Shown here piece by piece: positions 31,450 through 39,123 of a stretch of DNA of 64,000 nucleotides. Origin of the DNA: Streptomyces chattanoogensis (GTDB taxonomy: Bacteria > Actinomycetota > Actinomycetes > Streptomycetales > Streptomycetaceae). The stretch spans positions 83,245-147,244 of the forward strand of contig NZ_LGKG01000090.1 in NCBI RefSeq assembly GCF_001294335.1. The letters are read 5' to 3'. Below the pieces are notes generated by a model. That model saw only the letters and a program-made list of their open reading frames with translations. It ran no database searches and was not told the origin of the DNA. The position numbers were made by a program, and so were the translations under genes. Every line of letters starts with the position of its first letter. Within the stretch, counting starts at the first letter, position 1.

Positions 31450-31467
31450 ACTTACGCAGTCGTAAGT
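31450..31467. promoter_or_regulatory. dyad in the acyltransferase promoter region
   Basis: ACTTAC-GCAGTC-GTAAGT, a 6-bp inverted repeat with a 6-base spacer, in an AT-rich stretch about 95 bases before the acyltransferase start. It has the size of a TetR- or GntR-type operator. No adjacent regulator gene is present. Confidence 0.4.
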
Positions 31468-31582
31468 GTGCGGCCTCGGGAGATCGTGCCCGATCACGGC
31501 CGTCGCGGCCAGTACACGAGCCGCCACAGCCGGGAGATCCTCGTCACGTGACCCGTCCTGCGGAATTCCGCGAGGGGCCGCC

Positions 31583-32047
31583 TCAGCCGGCCGTCCGCCC
31601 CACGGTCCTCCGCAGCAGAAGGTACATCTCGCAGCCCAGGCAGTACCCGAACGCGGCATTGAGGAACGCCGCGCCGAGCGCGCAGCCGGTGGCCGCGAGG
31701 CCCAGCCACTGCGGCCCCAGGAAGTAGCCGGCCAGCCCCAGCAGGGCGAAGAAGAGGCCGACACTCTGCGCGAAGCGCGGCGGGGCGCCGGCCTCGAACT
31801 CGGCGGGCGGGGAAAGCCGCGGGCGAACCGCCACCTTGAACAGCCAGGCGTAGGGCGAGTGCTGGACACCCGCCACCGCCCCGACGGCGAAGACCAGCGC
31901 CTGGACGGCCAGCAGCGGGCCGCTCCCGGTGATCAGTACGGCTGCCAGGACGACGGTGGTGAGCGCCGCCCCGAACCTCGGTCCGCGGACGTCGATACGG
32001 TCGGTACGGTCTGGACGGCCGGTGCCGTCGGCAGGATCGTTGGACAT
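31583..32047 (-). CDS. DUF4395 membrane protein with CxxC motif
   Basis: Integral membrane protein of 154 residues. After a hydrophilic N-terminus come four helices: FGAALTTVVLAAVLITGSGPLLA, LAVQALVFAVGAVAGV, a pair around SVGLFFALLGLAGYFLG and LAATGCALGAAFLNAAFGYCLG. The last helix ends in CLGCEMYLLL, a CxxC motif well placed to be redox active. It is divergent from a gene for a membrane-anchored thioredoxin-like protein (CQPC), as in many actinomycetes. A role as membrane electron carrier or partner for that thioredoxin is an attractive inference. Start at ATG 32047. Confidence 0.87.
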   Translation of the reverse strand: MSNDPADGTGRPDRTDRIDVRGPRFGAALTTVVLAAVLITGSGPLLAVQALVFAVGAVAGVQHSPYAWLFKVAVRPRLSPPAEFEAGAPPRFAQSVGLFFALLGLAGYFLGPQWLGLAATGCALGAAFLNAAFGYCLGCEMYLLLRRTVGRTAG

Positions 32048-32173
32048 GGCTCCACCATCCCGCAGAAGGCCCCCGGGAAAACCGTCCCGGGGCCCCGGAC
32101 ATCATTGCGGTCGTGTGAACCCGGGAATCTCTGCGGCCGCGTGCATGCTGCATCCTGAGACGACGGGACTGAG

Positions 32174-32593
32174 ATGACGGGACTCATGGTGTGCATCGGG
32201 GTGCTCGCCGCGGCGAGCGCCTTCGGTGTGTGGCACCGGCGCCGGAACGGGAAGGTGACAGTGCGAGCACGGGACGACGGGGAGCGGCTGGGCGCCGCCG
32301 AGATCGGTGACCGGCTGGGGGAGCGGGCCACCCTGGTGCAGTTCTCCAGCGCCTTCTGCCAGCCCTGCCGCGCCACCCGGCGGATCCTGGCGGAGGTTGC
32401 GGACATAGTGGACGGGGTGGCGCATGTGGAGATCGACGCCGAGGCCCGTCTGGATCTCGTACGGAGCCTGAACATCCTGCGCACACCCACCGTGCTGGTC
32501 CTCGACGCACACGGCACGATCGTGCGCCGCGCCGCAGGCCAGCCCCGTAAGGCCGATGTCATAGCCGCCCTCGGCGAGGCGGTCCGTGATTGA
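32174..32593 (+). CDS. membrane-anchored thioredoxin-fold protein
   Basis: Thioredoxin-like protein of 139 residues. An N-terminal helix (MTGLMVCIGVLAAASAFGVW) anchors it, followed by an Arg-rich stretch and the thioredoxin fold: ATLVQFSSAFCQPCRATRRIL with the active site CQPC, VAHVEIDAEARLDLV, and the cis-Pro loop LRTPTVLVLDAHG. It should act as a thiol-disulfide oxidoreductase, on which side of the membrane is not certain because an N-in signal anchor would place it outside while the 'positive-inside' Arg run favours the cytosol. The DUF4395 protein with its own CxxC is encoded divergently 126 bases away, a conserved pairing. Confidence 0.88.
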   Translation: MTGLMVCIGVLAAASAFGVWHRRRNGKVTVRARDDGERLGAAEIGDRLGERATLVQFSSAFCQPCRATRRILAEVADIVDGVAHVEIDAEARLDLVRSLNILRTPTVLVLDAHGTIVRRAAGQPRKADVIAALGEAVRD

Positions 32594-32818
32594 TCTCCCA
32601 GATGCCGGGCGCCACTTGACGCTGCCGCCCGAGCATCGTCAGTCTGACGTTATGCGGCCAGGAACCCTTCTGTACGGACGCGCGCACGTGGACCTTCTGC
32701 GGACCGCCAGCGCGCGCTGTCCCAGCGTGTGAGCAGCGACGACACCACCGCTGCCGGCAGCCGCGCCGCTGCCGGCCGCCACGCCCAGGCTCGTACACTC
32801 CATCAGAAGGACAACTCC

Positions 32819-33325
32819 ATGACGGCCTCGCCCGACCTCGGCACGCCCCGCATCGCCACCCCCGATCTGCTGCGCTCCGTCTTCCGGCAGCACGCCGCCG
32901 GTGTCGCGGTGATCACCGCGCACGGCACCCGCCCCGTCGGCTTCACCGCCACCTCCCTGACCTCCGTCGCCGCGGAGCCCCCGCTGCTCTCGTTCGGCAT
33001 CGGCACCGGTGCCTCCAGCTGGCCGGCCGTCGCCGAGGCCGGACACATCGGCGTCCACATACTCGGCGAGCACCAGCAGGAGCTTGCCGCGACCTTCGCC
33101 CGCAGCGGCGCGGACCGCTTCGGCCCGGCCACCTCCTGGCGCACCGGCCCCGAGGGCGTGCCCCTCCTGGACGGCGTACTGGCCTGGCTGGTGTGCCGGG
33201 TGGTGGCCAGGGTTCCGGCCGGGGACCACCGCATCGTGCTCGCCCAGCCCGTCGTCGGCGACCCCGCCGGACCCGGCCGGCCGCTCCTCTACCACCAGGG
33301 CCGCTTCAACGCCCTGCGGGACTGA
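32819..33325 (+). CDS. flavin reductase-like FMN-binding protein
   Basis: Flavin reductase family protein of 168 residues, cytosolic, with a split-barrel FMN-binding fold. Marks are VFRQHAAGVAVITAHGTRPVGFTATSLTSVAAEPPLLSFGI (the TATSLTSV flavin-phosphate loop), HIGVHILGEHQQELA, ATFARSGADRF, and a C-terminal barrel strand GRPLLYHQGRF. Such proteins supply reduced flavin to two-component monooxygenases or act by themselves as reductases. ATG 32819 has AGAAGGA about 9 bases before it; the open frame further upstream is noncoding. No monooxygenase partner is adjacent. Confidence 0.9.
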   Translation: MTASPDLGTPRIATPDLLRSVFRQHAAGVAVITAHGTRPVGFTATSLTSVAAEPPLLSFGIGTGASSWPAVAEAGHIGVHILGEHQQELAATFARSGADRFGPATSWRTGPEGVPLLDGVLAWLVCRVVARVPAGDHRIVLAQPVVGDPAGPGRPLLYHQGRFNALRD

Positions 33326-33355
33326 CAGGTTCCCGCAGGCTCTCGTCATCACCCG

Positions 33356-33395
33356 ATCAAGGCCGTTGGCAAGGTCACATTTCGACGGCCTTGAT
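33356..33395. terminator. inverted repeat after the flavin reductase gene
   Basis: ATCAAGGCCGT (33356-33366) and ACGGCCTTGAT (33385-33395) form an 11-bp perfect stem with an 18-base loop. It begins 31 bases after the stop codon and could terminate the transcript; the long loop leaves room for an operator role upstream of etfB. Confidence 0.55.
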
Positions 33396-33537
33396 TCGGG
33401 GGACGAGAGTGGATGTACTGGCTAGTAACATGACGGTCGGCGCGGGGTTCCGTATCCGACCCGGAGCCGCCCCATGAGGCGCCTATGCTGCCGGTACAAG
33501 GCAGTTCTGAAGAGACGATGCAGGTAGGAGAGCCGGC

Positions 33538-34332
33538 GTGAGCTTGAGGATCGTTGTCTGTGTGAAGTACGTGCCCGACGCCACCGGCGACCGGCACTTC
33601 GCCGAGGACCTGACCGTCGACCGTGACGACGTGGACGGTCTGCTCTCGGAGCTCGACGAGTACGCCGTCGAGCAGGCCCTGCAGATCAAGGAAGCCGCCG
33701 ACGACGCGGAGATCACGGTCCTGACCGTCGGTCCCGAGGACGCCAGCGACGCCCTGCGCAAGGCGCTGTCGATGGGCGCCGACAAGGGTGTCCACGTCGA
33801 GGACGACGACCTGCACGGCACCGACGCGCTGGGCACCTCGCTCGTGCTCGCCAAGGCCATCGAGCACACCGGCTACGACCTGGTCGTCTGCGGAATGGCC
33901 TCCACCGACGGCACCATGGGCGTGCTGCCCGCGCTGCTCGCCGAGCGCCTGGGCGTCCCGCAGGTGACCCAGCTCTCCGAGGTCTCCGTCGAGGGTGGCC
34001 CCAACGGCACGGTCAAGGGCCGCCGCGACGGCGACACCGCCAGCGAGCAGCTGGAGGCCTCCCTGCCGGCCGTCATCTCCGTCACCGACCAGTCGGGCGA
34101 GGCGCGTTACCCCTCCTTCAAGGGCATCATGGCCGCCAAGAAGAAGCCGGTGGAGGAGCTGGACCTGGAGGACCTGGAGATCGAGGCGGACGAGGTCGGC
34201 CTCGAGGGCGCGTGGACCAAGGTCGACGAGGCGGCCGAGCGTCCGGCCCGCACCGCCGGCACCGTCGTCAAGGACGAGGGCGAGGGCGCCAAGCAGCTCG
34301 CTGAGTTCCTCGCGGGCCAGAAGTTCATTTAA
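33538..34332 (+). CDS. etfB: electron transfer flavoprotein, beta subunit
   Basis: Beta subunit of 264 residues of the FAD-containing heterodimer that takes electrons from acyl-CoA and related dehydrogenases and passes them to the quinone pool. The protein starts SLRIVVCVKYVPDATGD and has the AMP-binding part DLVVCGMASTDGTMGVLPALLA (in sequence) and the ETF-beta signature region VTQLSEVSVEGG with LPAVISVTDQSGEARYPSFKGIMAAKKKP (recognition loop). GTG 33538 has AGGAG about 8 bases upstream. The alpha gene follows after 89 bases with a hairpin between, so both are one transcript with possible partial attenuation. Confidence 0.97.
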   Translation: MSLRIVVCVKYVPDATGDRHFAEDLTVDRDDVDGLLSELDEYAVEQALQIKEAADDAEITVLTVGPEDASDALRKALSMGADKGVHVEDDDLHGTDALGTSLVLAKAIEHTGYDLVVCGMASTDGTMGVLPALLAERLGVPQVTQLSEVSVEGGPNGTVKGRRDGDTASEQLEASLPAVISVTDQSGEARYPSFKGIMAAKKKPVEELDLEDLEIEADEVGLEGAWTKVDEAAERPARTAGTVVKDEGEGAKQLAEFLAGQKFI

Positions 34333-34342
34333 GGCTGGGGGT

Positions 34343-34360
34343 CCGGGGGTTATCCCCCGG
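34343..34360 (+). terminator. intercistronic hairpin between etfB and etfA
   Basis: CCGGGGG-TTAT-CCCCCGG, a 7-bp stem with a 4-base loop, 10 bases after the etfB stop. It is too short and central for a full stop; partial attenuation or protection of the etfB end is more likely. Confidence 0.55.
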
Positions 34361-34421
34361 GTCAACACAGCCGGCCCGTCCCCCTCAACCGCCCTCATTC
34401 TTCCTGCAGGAGAGTCATCCC

Positions 34422-35384
34422 ATGGCTGAAGTTCTTGTCTACGTCGACCACGTGGACGGTGCCGTCCGCAAGCCCACCCTCGAGCTGCTCACCCTCGCCC
34501 GCCGCATCGGCGAGCCGGTAGCCGTCCACCTCGGCGCCAACGCCGACGCGGCCGCCAAGGTCCTCGGCGAGCACGGCGCCGTCAAGGTGCTGGCCGCCGA
34601 CGCGCCGGAGTTCACCGAGTACCTCGTCGCCCCCAAGGTCGACGCGCTGCAGGCCGCCTACGACGCGGTCTCCCCGGCCGCCGTGCTGCTGCCGTCCTCC
34701 GCCGAGGGCAAGGAGATCGCGGCCCGCCTCGCGGTCCGTATCGGCTCCGGCATCATCACCGACGCCGTCGACCTCGAGGCCGGCGACGAGGGTCCGGTGG
34801 CCACGCAGTCCGTCTTCGCGGCGTCGTTCACCACCAAGTCCCGTATCACCAAGGGCACCCCGGTCATCACCGTCAAGCCGAACTCCGCCGCCCCGGAGGA
34901 CGCCCCGGCCGCCGGTACGGTCGAGCAGCTCGCGGTGACCGTCGCCGACTCCTCCAAGGGCACCAAGATCGTCTCGCGCACCCCGCGCGAGTCGACCGGC
35001 CGCCCGGAGCTGACCGAGGCCGCGATCGTGGTCTCCGGTGGCCGCGGCGTCAACGGCGCCGAGAACTTCCCGGTCATCGAGGCCCTCGCCGACTCGCTCG
35101 GCGCGGCCGTCGGTGCCTCGCGTGCCGCGGTGGACGCCGGCTGGTACCCGCACACCAACCAGGTCGGCCAGACCGGCAAGTCGGTCTCGCCGCAGCTGTA
35201 CATCGCGGCGGGCATCTCCGGTGCGATCCAGCACCGCGCCGGTATGCAGACCTCGAAGACCATCGTCGCGATCAACAAGGACGCCGAGGCACCGATCTTC
35301 GACCTGGTCGACTACGGCGTGGTCGGCGACCTGTTCGACGTCGTCCCGGCGCTGACCGAAGAGGTCAAGTCCCGCAAGGGCTGA
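34422..35384 (+). CDS. etfA: electron transfer flavoprotein, alpha subunit
   Basis: Alpha subunit of 320 residues, binding FAD. The N-terminal domain is [21 protein letters not shown], and the C-terminal FAD domain carries the family signature: [61 protein letters not shown] and [21 protein letters not shown] (FAD phosphate and adenine contacts). CAGGAG stands before ATG 34422. Second gene of the etfBA operon; a strong 16-bp terminator follows. Electron donors are not encoded nearby. Confidence 0.97.
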   Translation: MAEVLVYVDHVDGAVRKPTLELLTLARRIGEPVAVHLGANADAAAKVLGEHGAVKVLAADAPEFTEYLVAPKVDALQAAYDAVSPAAVLLPSSAEGKEIAARLAVRIGSGIITDAVDLEAGDEGPVATQSVFAASFTTKSRITKGTPVITVKPNSAAPEDAPAAGTVEQLAVTVADSSKGTKIVSRTPRESTGRPELTEAAIVVSGGRGVNGAENFPVIEALADSLGAAVGASRAAVDAGWYPHTNQVGQTGKSVSPQLYIAAGISGAIQHRAGMQTSKTIVAINKDAEAPIFDLVDYGVVGDLFDVVPALTEEVKSRKG

Positions 35385-35423
35385 GCCGTATCGGAAGGGC
35401 CGAGCCCTGTCCGGCCAAGCGCC

Positions 35424-35462
35424 GCCGAGGCCCCGTACGCACCCGCCGTACGGGGCCTCGGC
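35424..35462. terminator. bidirectional terminator after etfA
   Basis: A perfect 16-bp stem (GCCGAGGCCCCGTACG / CGTACGGGGCCTCGGC) with a 7-base loop between convergent etfA and the DinB-like gene. Confidence 0.92.
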
Positions 35463-35468
35463 GCGATC

Positions 35469-35990
35469 TCAGTCGCCCGTCGCCCCGTCGATCCGCTCGC
35501 GCAGCAGATCCGCATGGCCGTTGTGGCGCGCGTACTCCTCGATCATGTGGACATAGACCCAGCGCAGATTCAGCGTCTTCCCGCTGCGCTCGTGCTGGAA
35601 GGTCTCGTCCAGCCCGCGGCCCTTGACCGCCGCGTCCGCGGCCTCGATCTCGGCACGGAAGACCGCGACATCGGTCTCCGCGCCGGCCGCGGTGGCGTCG
35701 ACGAAGTCGGCGTCCGGGTTCCGCTCGAGGTCGTAGAGATCGCCGATCTCCTCGCCCGCGAAGCGTCGCCGGAACCAGGTGCGCTCGACCAGCGCCAGAT
35801 GGCGCACCAGCCCGAGCAGGGTGAGGGTGGAGGGCGCGGCGCTCGCCTCGACGAGCTGCTCCGGGGCCAGCCCCGCGCACTTGGTGAGGAGTGTGTCGCG
35901 GTGCCAGTCGAGCCAGCCCTGAAGCATCTCGCGTTCGCCGACGCCGACGGGAAACTCCCGGCGGGTGATCTGTGGTGCGGTCCAAGTCAT
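35469..35990 (-). CDS. DinB-superfamily protein (DUF664-like, possibly mycothiol-dependent)
   Basis: Four-helix bundle protein of 173 residues of the DinB/YfiT-type metalloenzyme fold. The three metal-binding His are visible: LLGLVRHLALVERTWF, and VYVHMIEEYARHNGHADLL, which holds the second and third. It opens REFPVGVGEREMLQGWLDWHRDTLL. In actinomycetes such proteins are often thiol (mycothiol) transferases, with unknown substrates. ATG 35990 gives the family length; no strong ribosome site is present. The gene is monocistronic and shares the terminator with etfA. Confidence 0.87.
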   Translation of the reverse strand: MTWTAPQITRREFPVGVGEREMLQGWLDWHRDTLLTKCAGLAPEQLVEASAAPSTLTLLGLVRHLALVERTWFRRRFAGEEIGDLYDLERNPDADFVDATAAGAETDVAVFRAEIEAADAAVKGRGLDETFQHERSGKTLNLRWVYVHMIEEYARHNGHADLLRERIDGATGD

Positions 35991-36130
35991 GCGGTGAGTC
36001 TGGCGGGGCCGGCGCCGCTGTGCCACGGAGTTACGGGGTACGGGTGCGGGCCCGTGACCTGCGTCCCCTCGGGTGAGTGGGTGTTGACCCAGGTACGCGA
36101 CACGGATAACTTCGCTATACGGATTGTTGA

Positions 36131-36145
36131 TTCCGTGAAGCGGAA
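36131..36145. promoter_or_regulatory. inverted repeat upstream of the DUF6986 gene
   Basis: TTCCG-TGAAG-CGGAA, 5-bp arms with a 5-base spacer, about 50 bases before the start, in an AT-rich stretch. IclR-type regulators of purine and glyoxylate metabolism in Streptomyces bind TTCCG/CGGAA dyads of this kind, which would fit the predicted enzyme; this assignment is from memory of such sites and is not certain. Confidence 0.4.
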
Positions 36146-36196
36146 ATGATGGAGATGCTCGGCCGAGGTCGGGCGGAAGAACCGGAGGGGTGTCGG

Positions 36197-37480
36197 ATGG
36201 GGCAGCAGGAGACCGTGGCGACGAGCCTTGCGCACACCGTACGCGAGGGCATCGACGCCGCTCTCGCCGCGGTGGACGCCGATCTGGCGCGGCGCTACCC
36301 GGGCGACCCCGGCACCCGCCAGCCGGTCCACACGGTCTATGTCCCGGGCGATGCCTTCGCCGCCGACACCATCCGCTCGTGGGGCGACCAGGCGCTCGCC
36401 GCCCTCGACGAGCACGCCCCCGACGCCGCGTCGCTCGCCGCCGTCCTGGGCATCCCCGACGAGCTCGCCGGACCGGTCTACGACCGCGTCCGCGCCAAGC
36501 TGGAGCGCGAGCCGATCGAAGACCTGCGCATCGACTTCGAGGACGGTTACGGCGTCCGCTCGGACGCCGAGGAGGACGAGGCCGCGGCCCGCGCCGCAGC
36601 CCTCGTCGCCGACGCCTACCGGGACGGCACCGCGGCCCCGTACATGGGCATCCGGATGAAGTGCATGGAGGCCGCCGTCCGCGACCGCGGTATCCGCACC
36701 CTCGACATCTTCCTCACCGGCCTCATGGAGGCCGGCGGCCTGCCCGACGGGCTCGTTCTGACCCTCCCCAAGGTGACCTACGCCGAGCAGGTCACCGCCA
36801 TGGTCCGGCTGCTGGAGGCCTTCGAGAGGGCGCGCGGCCTGGAGAGCGGCCGGATCGGTTTCGAGATCCAGGTGGAGACCACCCAGTCGATCCTGGGCCC
36901 CGACGGCCGCGCCACGGTCTCCCGCATGATCGAGGCGGCCAAGGGCCGCGCCACCTCCCTGCACTACGGCACCTACGACTACAGCGCCTCCTGCGGGATC
37001 AGCGCCGCGCACCAGTCGCTGGACCACCCCGCCGCCGACTACGCCAAGACCGTGATGCAGGTGGCCGCCGCGGGCACCGGCGTCCGGCTCTCCGACGGCT
37101 CCACCAATATGCTGCCGGTAGGTCCGACGTCCCACGTCCACTCTGTCTGGCGGCTGCACCACGGCCTCGTCCGCCGCTCGCTGGCCCGTGCGTACTACCA
37201 GGGCTGGGACATGCACCCCGGCCACCTCCCGACCCGTTACGCCGCGGTCTACGCCTTCTATCTCGAAGGCCTGGAGCAGGCCGCGGCCCGGCTCGCGGCG
37301 TACGTGGCCAAGACCGGCGGCGATGTCGCGGACGAGCCCGCCACCGCCAAGGCCCTCGCCGGCTATCTGCTGCGCGGCCTGGACTGCGGCGCCGTCGCCC
37401 CCGGCGAGGCCGCCCGGCTGACCGGTCTGACCCGCGCCGACCTCGACTCCCTGGCGGGCCGTTCGCTGCGCTCGGCTTAA
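36197..37480 (+). CDS. DUF6986 protein (HpcH/HpaI aldolase or citrate-lyase-beta-like TIM barrel)
   Basis: Cytosolic protein of 427 residues with the phosphoenolpyruvate/pyruvate TIM-barrel pattern. Metal-binding acids appear in EDLRIDFEDGYGVRSDAEEDE, arginine/substrate contact in YMGIRMKCME, the strand GRIGFEIQVETTQSIL with the conserved Glu, and LHYGTYDYSASCGIS. The end, from about residue 340, is an extra helical part with WDMHPGHLPTRYAAVYAFY as in malate synthase-like relatives. GGAGGGG stands 9 bases before ATG 36197. Members often lie near allantoin/glyoxylate genes in Streptomyces; here only an upstream dyad hints at such control. Reaction: probable C-C bond lysis or synthesis, unproven. 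Confidence 0.83.
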   Translation: MGQQETVATSLAHTVREGIDAALAAVDADLARRYPGDPGTRQPVHTVYVPGDAFAADTIRSWGDQALAALDEHAPDAASLAAVLGIPDELAGPVYDRVRAKLEREPIEDLRIDFEDGYGVRSDAEEDEAAARAAALVADAYRDGTAAPYMGIRMKCMEAAVRDRGIRTLDIFLTGLMEAGGLPDGLVLTLPKVTYAEQVTAMVRLLEAFERARGLESGRIGFEIQVETTQSILGPDGRATVSRMIEAAKGRATSLHYGTYDYSASCGISAAHQSLDHPAADYAKTVMQVAAAGTGVRLSDGSTNMLPVGPTSHVHSVWRLHHGLVRRSLARAYYQGWDMHPGHLPTRYAAVYAFYLEGLEQAAARLAAYVAKTGGDVADEPATAKALAGYLLRGLDCGAVAPGEAARLTGLTRADLDSLAGRSLRSA

Positions 37481-37913
37481 GGCCCCACGTTGTCGGCTGT
37501 TCCGCCGTAGGGGTTGTTCGCCGTGGCGCCTGCGGCGGGCGTGGGTTGTACGGGAGCGGGGCCGACCCTACGGACTTCGTCCTACGGTCCGTCCCCTCCC
37601 GTGGGTGGGGGGAACAGGCTGGTGGGGGCGAGCATGCTCTGTCCACTGCGGGCGTGTACGGGCCTACGGCCGCCCCCACCCGTTCTTCCCCGTTCCCCAC
37701 GGGGAGGTGCCGGGCTGTAGCGGCGGAGCCGTGCAAGCCCGGTGCCGCTGCCGAACAGCCCCGCGCAGTGGCACCAGCCCGCCGCAGGCGAAACGGCGGC
37801 AAGGCTCAACACGTCGGCGCGGGCAAAGCGCAGCGGACGGGCCGCAGGCGCCACGGCGAACAGCCCGTACGGTGGGAAAGCCGAAAACGTGGGGCCGAGG
37901 CACAGCGGCAGCG
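37481..37913. repeat. copy B of the dispersed intergenic element (multi-module)
   Basis: The whole 430-base space between the convergent DUF6986 and LacI genes is built of repeated modules. Module 1 (37519-37617: starts CGCCGTGGCGCCTGCGGC, ends at CCCGTGGGTGGGGGGAA) matches copy C in inverse orientation. Module 2 (37621-37722) has arms GGTGGGGGC and GCCCCCACC and matches copy A. Further words such as AAAGCGCAGCGGAC (about 37830) and CCGCAGGCG recur inverted. No coding potential is supported, although the open frames are long because of the GC content. Confidence 0.7.
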
Positions 37914-38945
37914 TTACGGCCGGATCTCCCCCGAGCCGCGGGCGATCAGCCGGGTGGGGATCTCCACCCGGCGCGGCGGCTCGTCGATGCCGTCGAGGCG
38001 GCGGAAGAGCAGTCCGGCGGCGGTCCGGCCCAGCCGCGCCGCGTCCTGGGCGACGACCGTGATCGCGGGCCGGACGAGATCGGCGAGCTCGAAGTCGTCG
38101 AATCCCACCAGGGCGACGGGGCGCGGGCGTTCGCGCAGGACGCGGACGGCGGTGACGGTGACGCGGTTGTTGCCCGCGAACAGCGCGGTGACCGGCTCGG
38201 GGCCGTCCAGCATGGCGGTCGCCGCGGCCCGTACATGCTCGGGGGCGGTGGAGCCCAGCGTCACCCAGGACTCGTCGACCGGCAGCCCGGCGGCGGCCAT
38301 GGCGGTGCGATAGCCGCGCAACCGTTCCTTCGCGGTGTGGATACGCGGCTGGTCGCCGATGAAGCCGATACGGCGGTGGCCGTGTGCGATGAGATGGGCG
38401 ACCGCCTCCTGGGCGCCGCCGAAGCTGTCGGAGAGCACCACGTCGGCATCGATCCGGCCGGCGGGGCGGTCCACGAAGACCGTCGCGATGCCCGCCGCGA
38501 TCTCCGGCTCCAGATAGCGGTGGTCGTCACCGGCCGGGATGACGACCAGCCCGTCCACCCGGCGGGCGCACAGCGCGAGCACCAACTCCTGTTCCCGGTC
38601 CGGGTCCTCGGCGCTGGAGCCGTTGATCAGCAGCGCGCCGTGGTCGCGGGCGACCTCCTCGACGGCGCGGCTGAGCGGCCCGTAGAAGGGGTCGGCGAGA
38701 TCCTCGAGGACGAGGCCGATGCTGGCCGTGCGGCCCTTGCGCAGGATCCGGGCCGAGTCGTTACGGCGGAACCCCAGGGCCGTGATCGCCTCCTGGACCC
38801 GCCGTTCGGTGTCCGGGGTGACGCCCGGTTCGCCGTTGACCACGCGGGAGACCGTCTTGAGGCCGACCCCGGCGCGCGCCGCCACATCCTTCATCGTGGG
38901 CCTGGTGCCGTAGCGACGAGAGGTGCCCTGCGCGGTGTCCGTCAC
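37914..38945 (-). CDS. LacI-family transcriptional regulator
   Basis: Sugar-responsive repressor of 343 residues. The N-terminal HTH and hinge are PTMKDVAARAGVGLKTVSRVVNGEPGVTPDTERRV (in two parts), with the recognition helix VGLKTVSRVV, followed by a periplasmic-binding-protein-like domain: SIGLVLEDLADPFYGPLSRAVEE, VDGLVVIPAG, VFVDRPAGRIDADVV, HRRIGFIGD, PVALVGFDDFELADLV. The chosen GTG 38945 has AGGA at 8 bases. It is divergent from the ROK kinase gene, and a perfect LacI-type operator is between them, so it probably represses both. Its effector is most likely a sugar related to the kinase substrate. Confidence 0.92.
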   Translation of the reverse strand: MTDTAQGTSRRYGTRPTMKDVAARAGVGLKTVSRVVNGEPGVTPDTERRVQEAITALGFRRNDSARILRKGRTASIGLVLEDLADPFYGPLSRAVEEVARDHGALLINGSSAEDPDREQELVLALCARRVDGLVVIPAGDDHRYLEPEIAAGIATVFVDRPAGRIDADVVLSDSFGGAQEAVAHLIAHGHRRIGFIGDQPRIHTAKERLRGYRTAMAAAGLPVDESWVTLGSTAPEHVRAAATAMLDGPEPVTALFAGNNRVTVTAVRVLRERPRPVALVGFDDFELADLVRPAITVVAQDAARLGRTAAGLLFRRLDGIDEPPRRVEIPTRLIARGSGEIRP

Positions 38946-39036
38946 GTGTGCGGTCCTGATTCTGTAGGCGGCTGCCGGCGATGTGCTGCCGGCGATGTGC
39001 CGGCGGTGCGGGGGGTGCCGTCGAGCATAGCCCCTG

Positions 39037-39048
39037 GACAACGTTGTC
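39037..39048. promoter_or_regulatory. LacI-type operator
   Basis: GACAACGTTGTC is a perfect 12-base palindrome with the CG centre typical of LacI/GalR operators (TGNNANCG-NTNNCA-like). It lies between the LacI gene start (38945) and the ROK gene start (39124), and so can control both directions. Confidence 0.75.
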
Positions 39049-39123
39049 AACTGCGGGAAGACTGGCGTTCTCGCGCCGGGACGATCCACCCCGGCCCCGG
39101 GCCCACCAGGAGATTCGACACCG

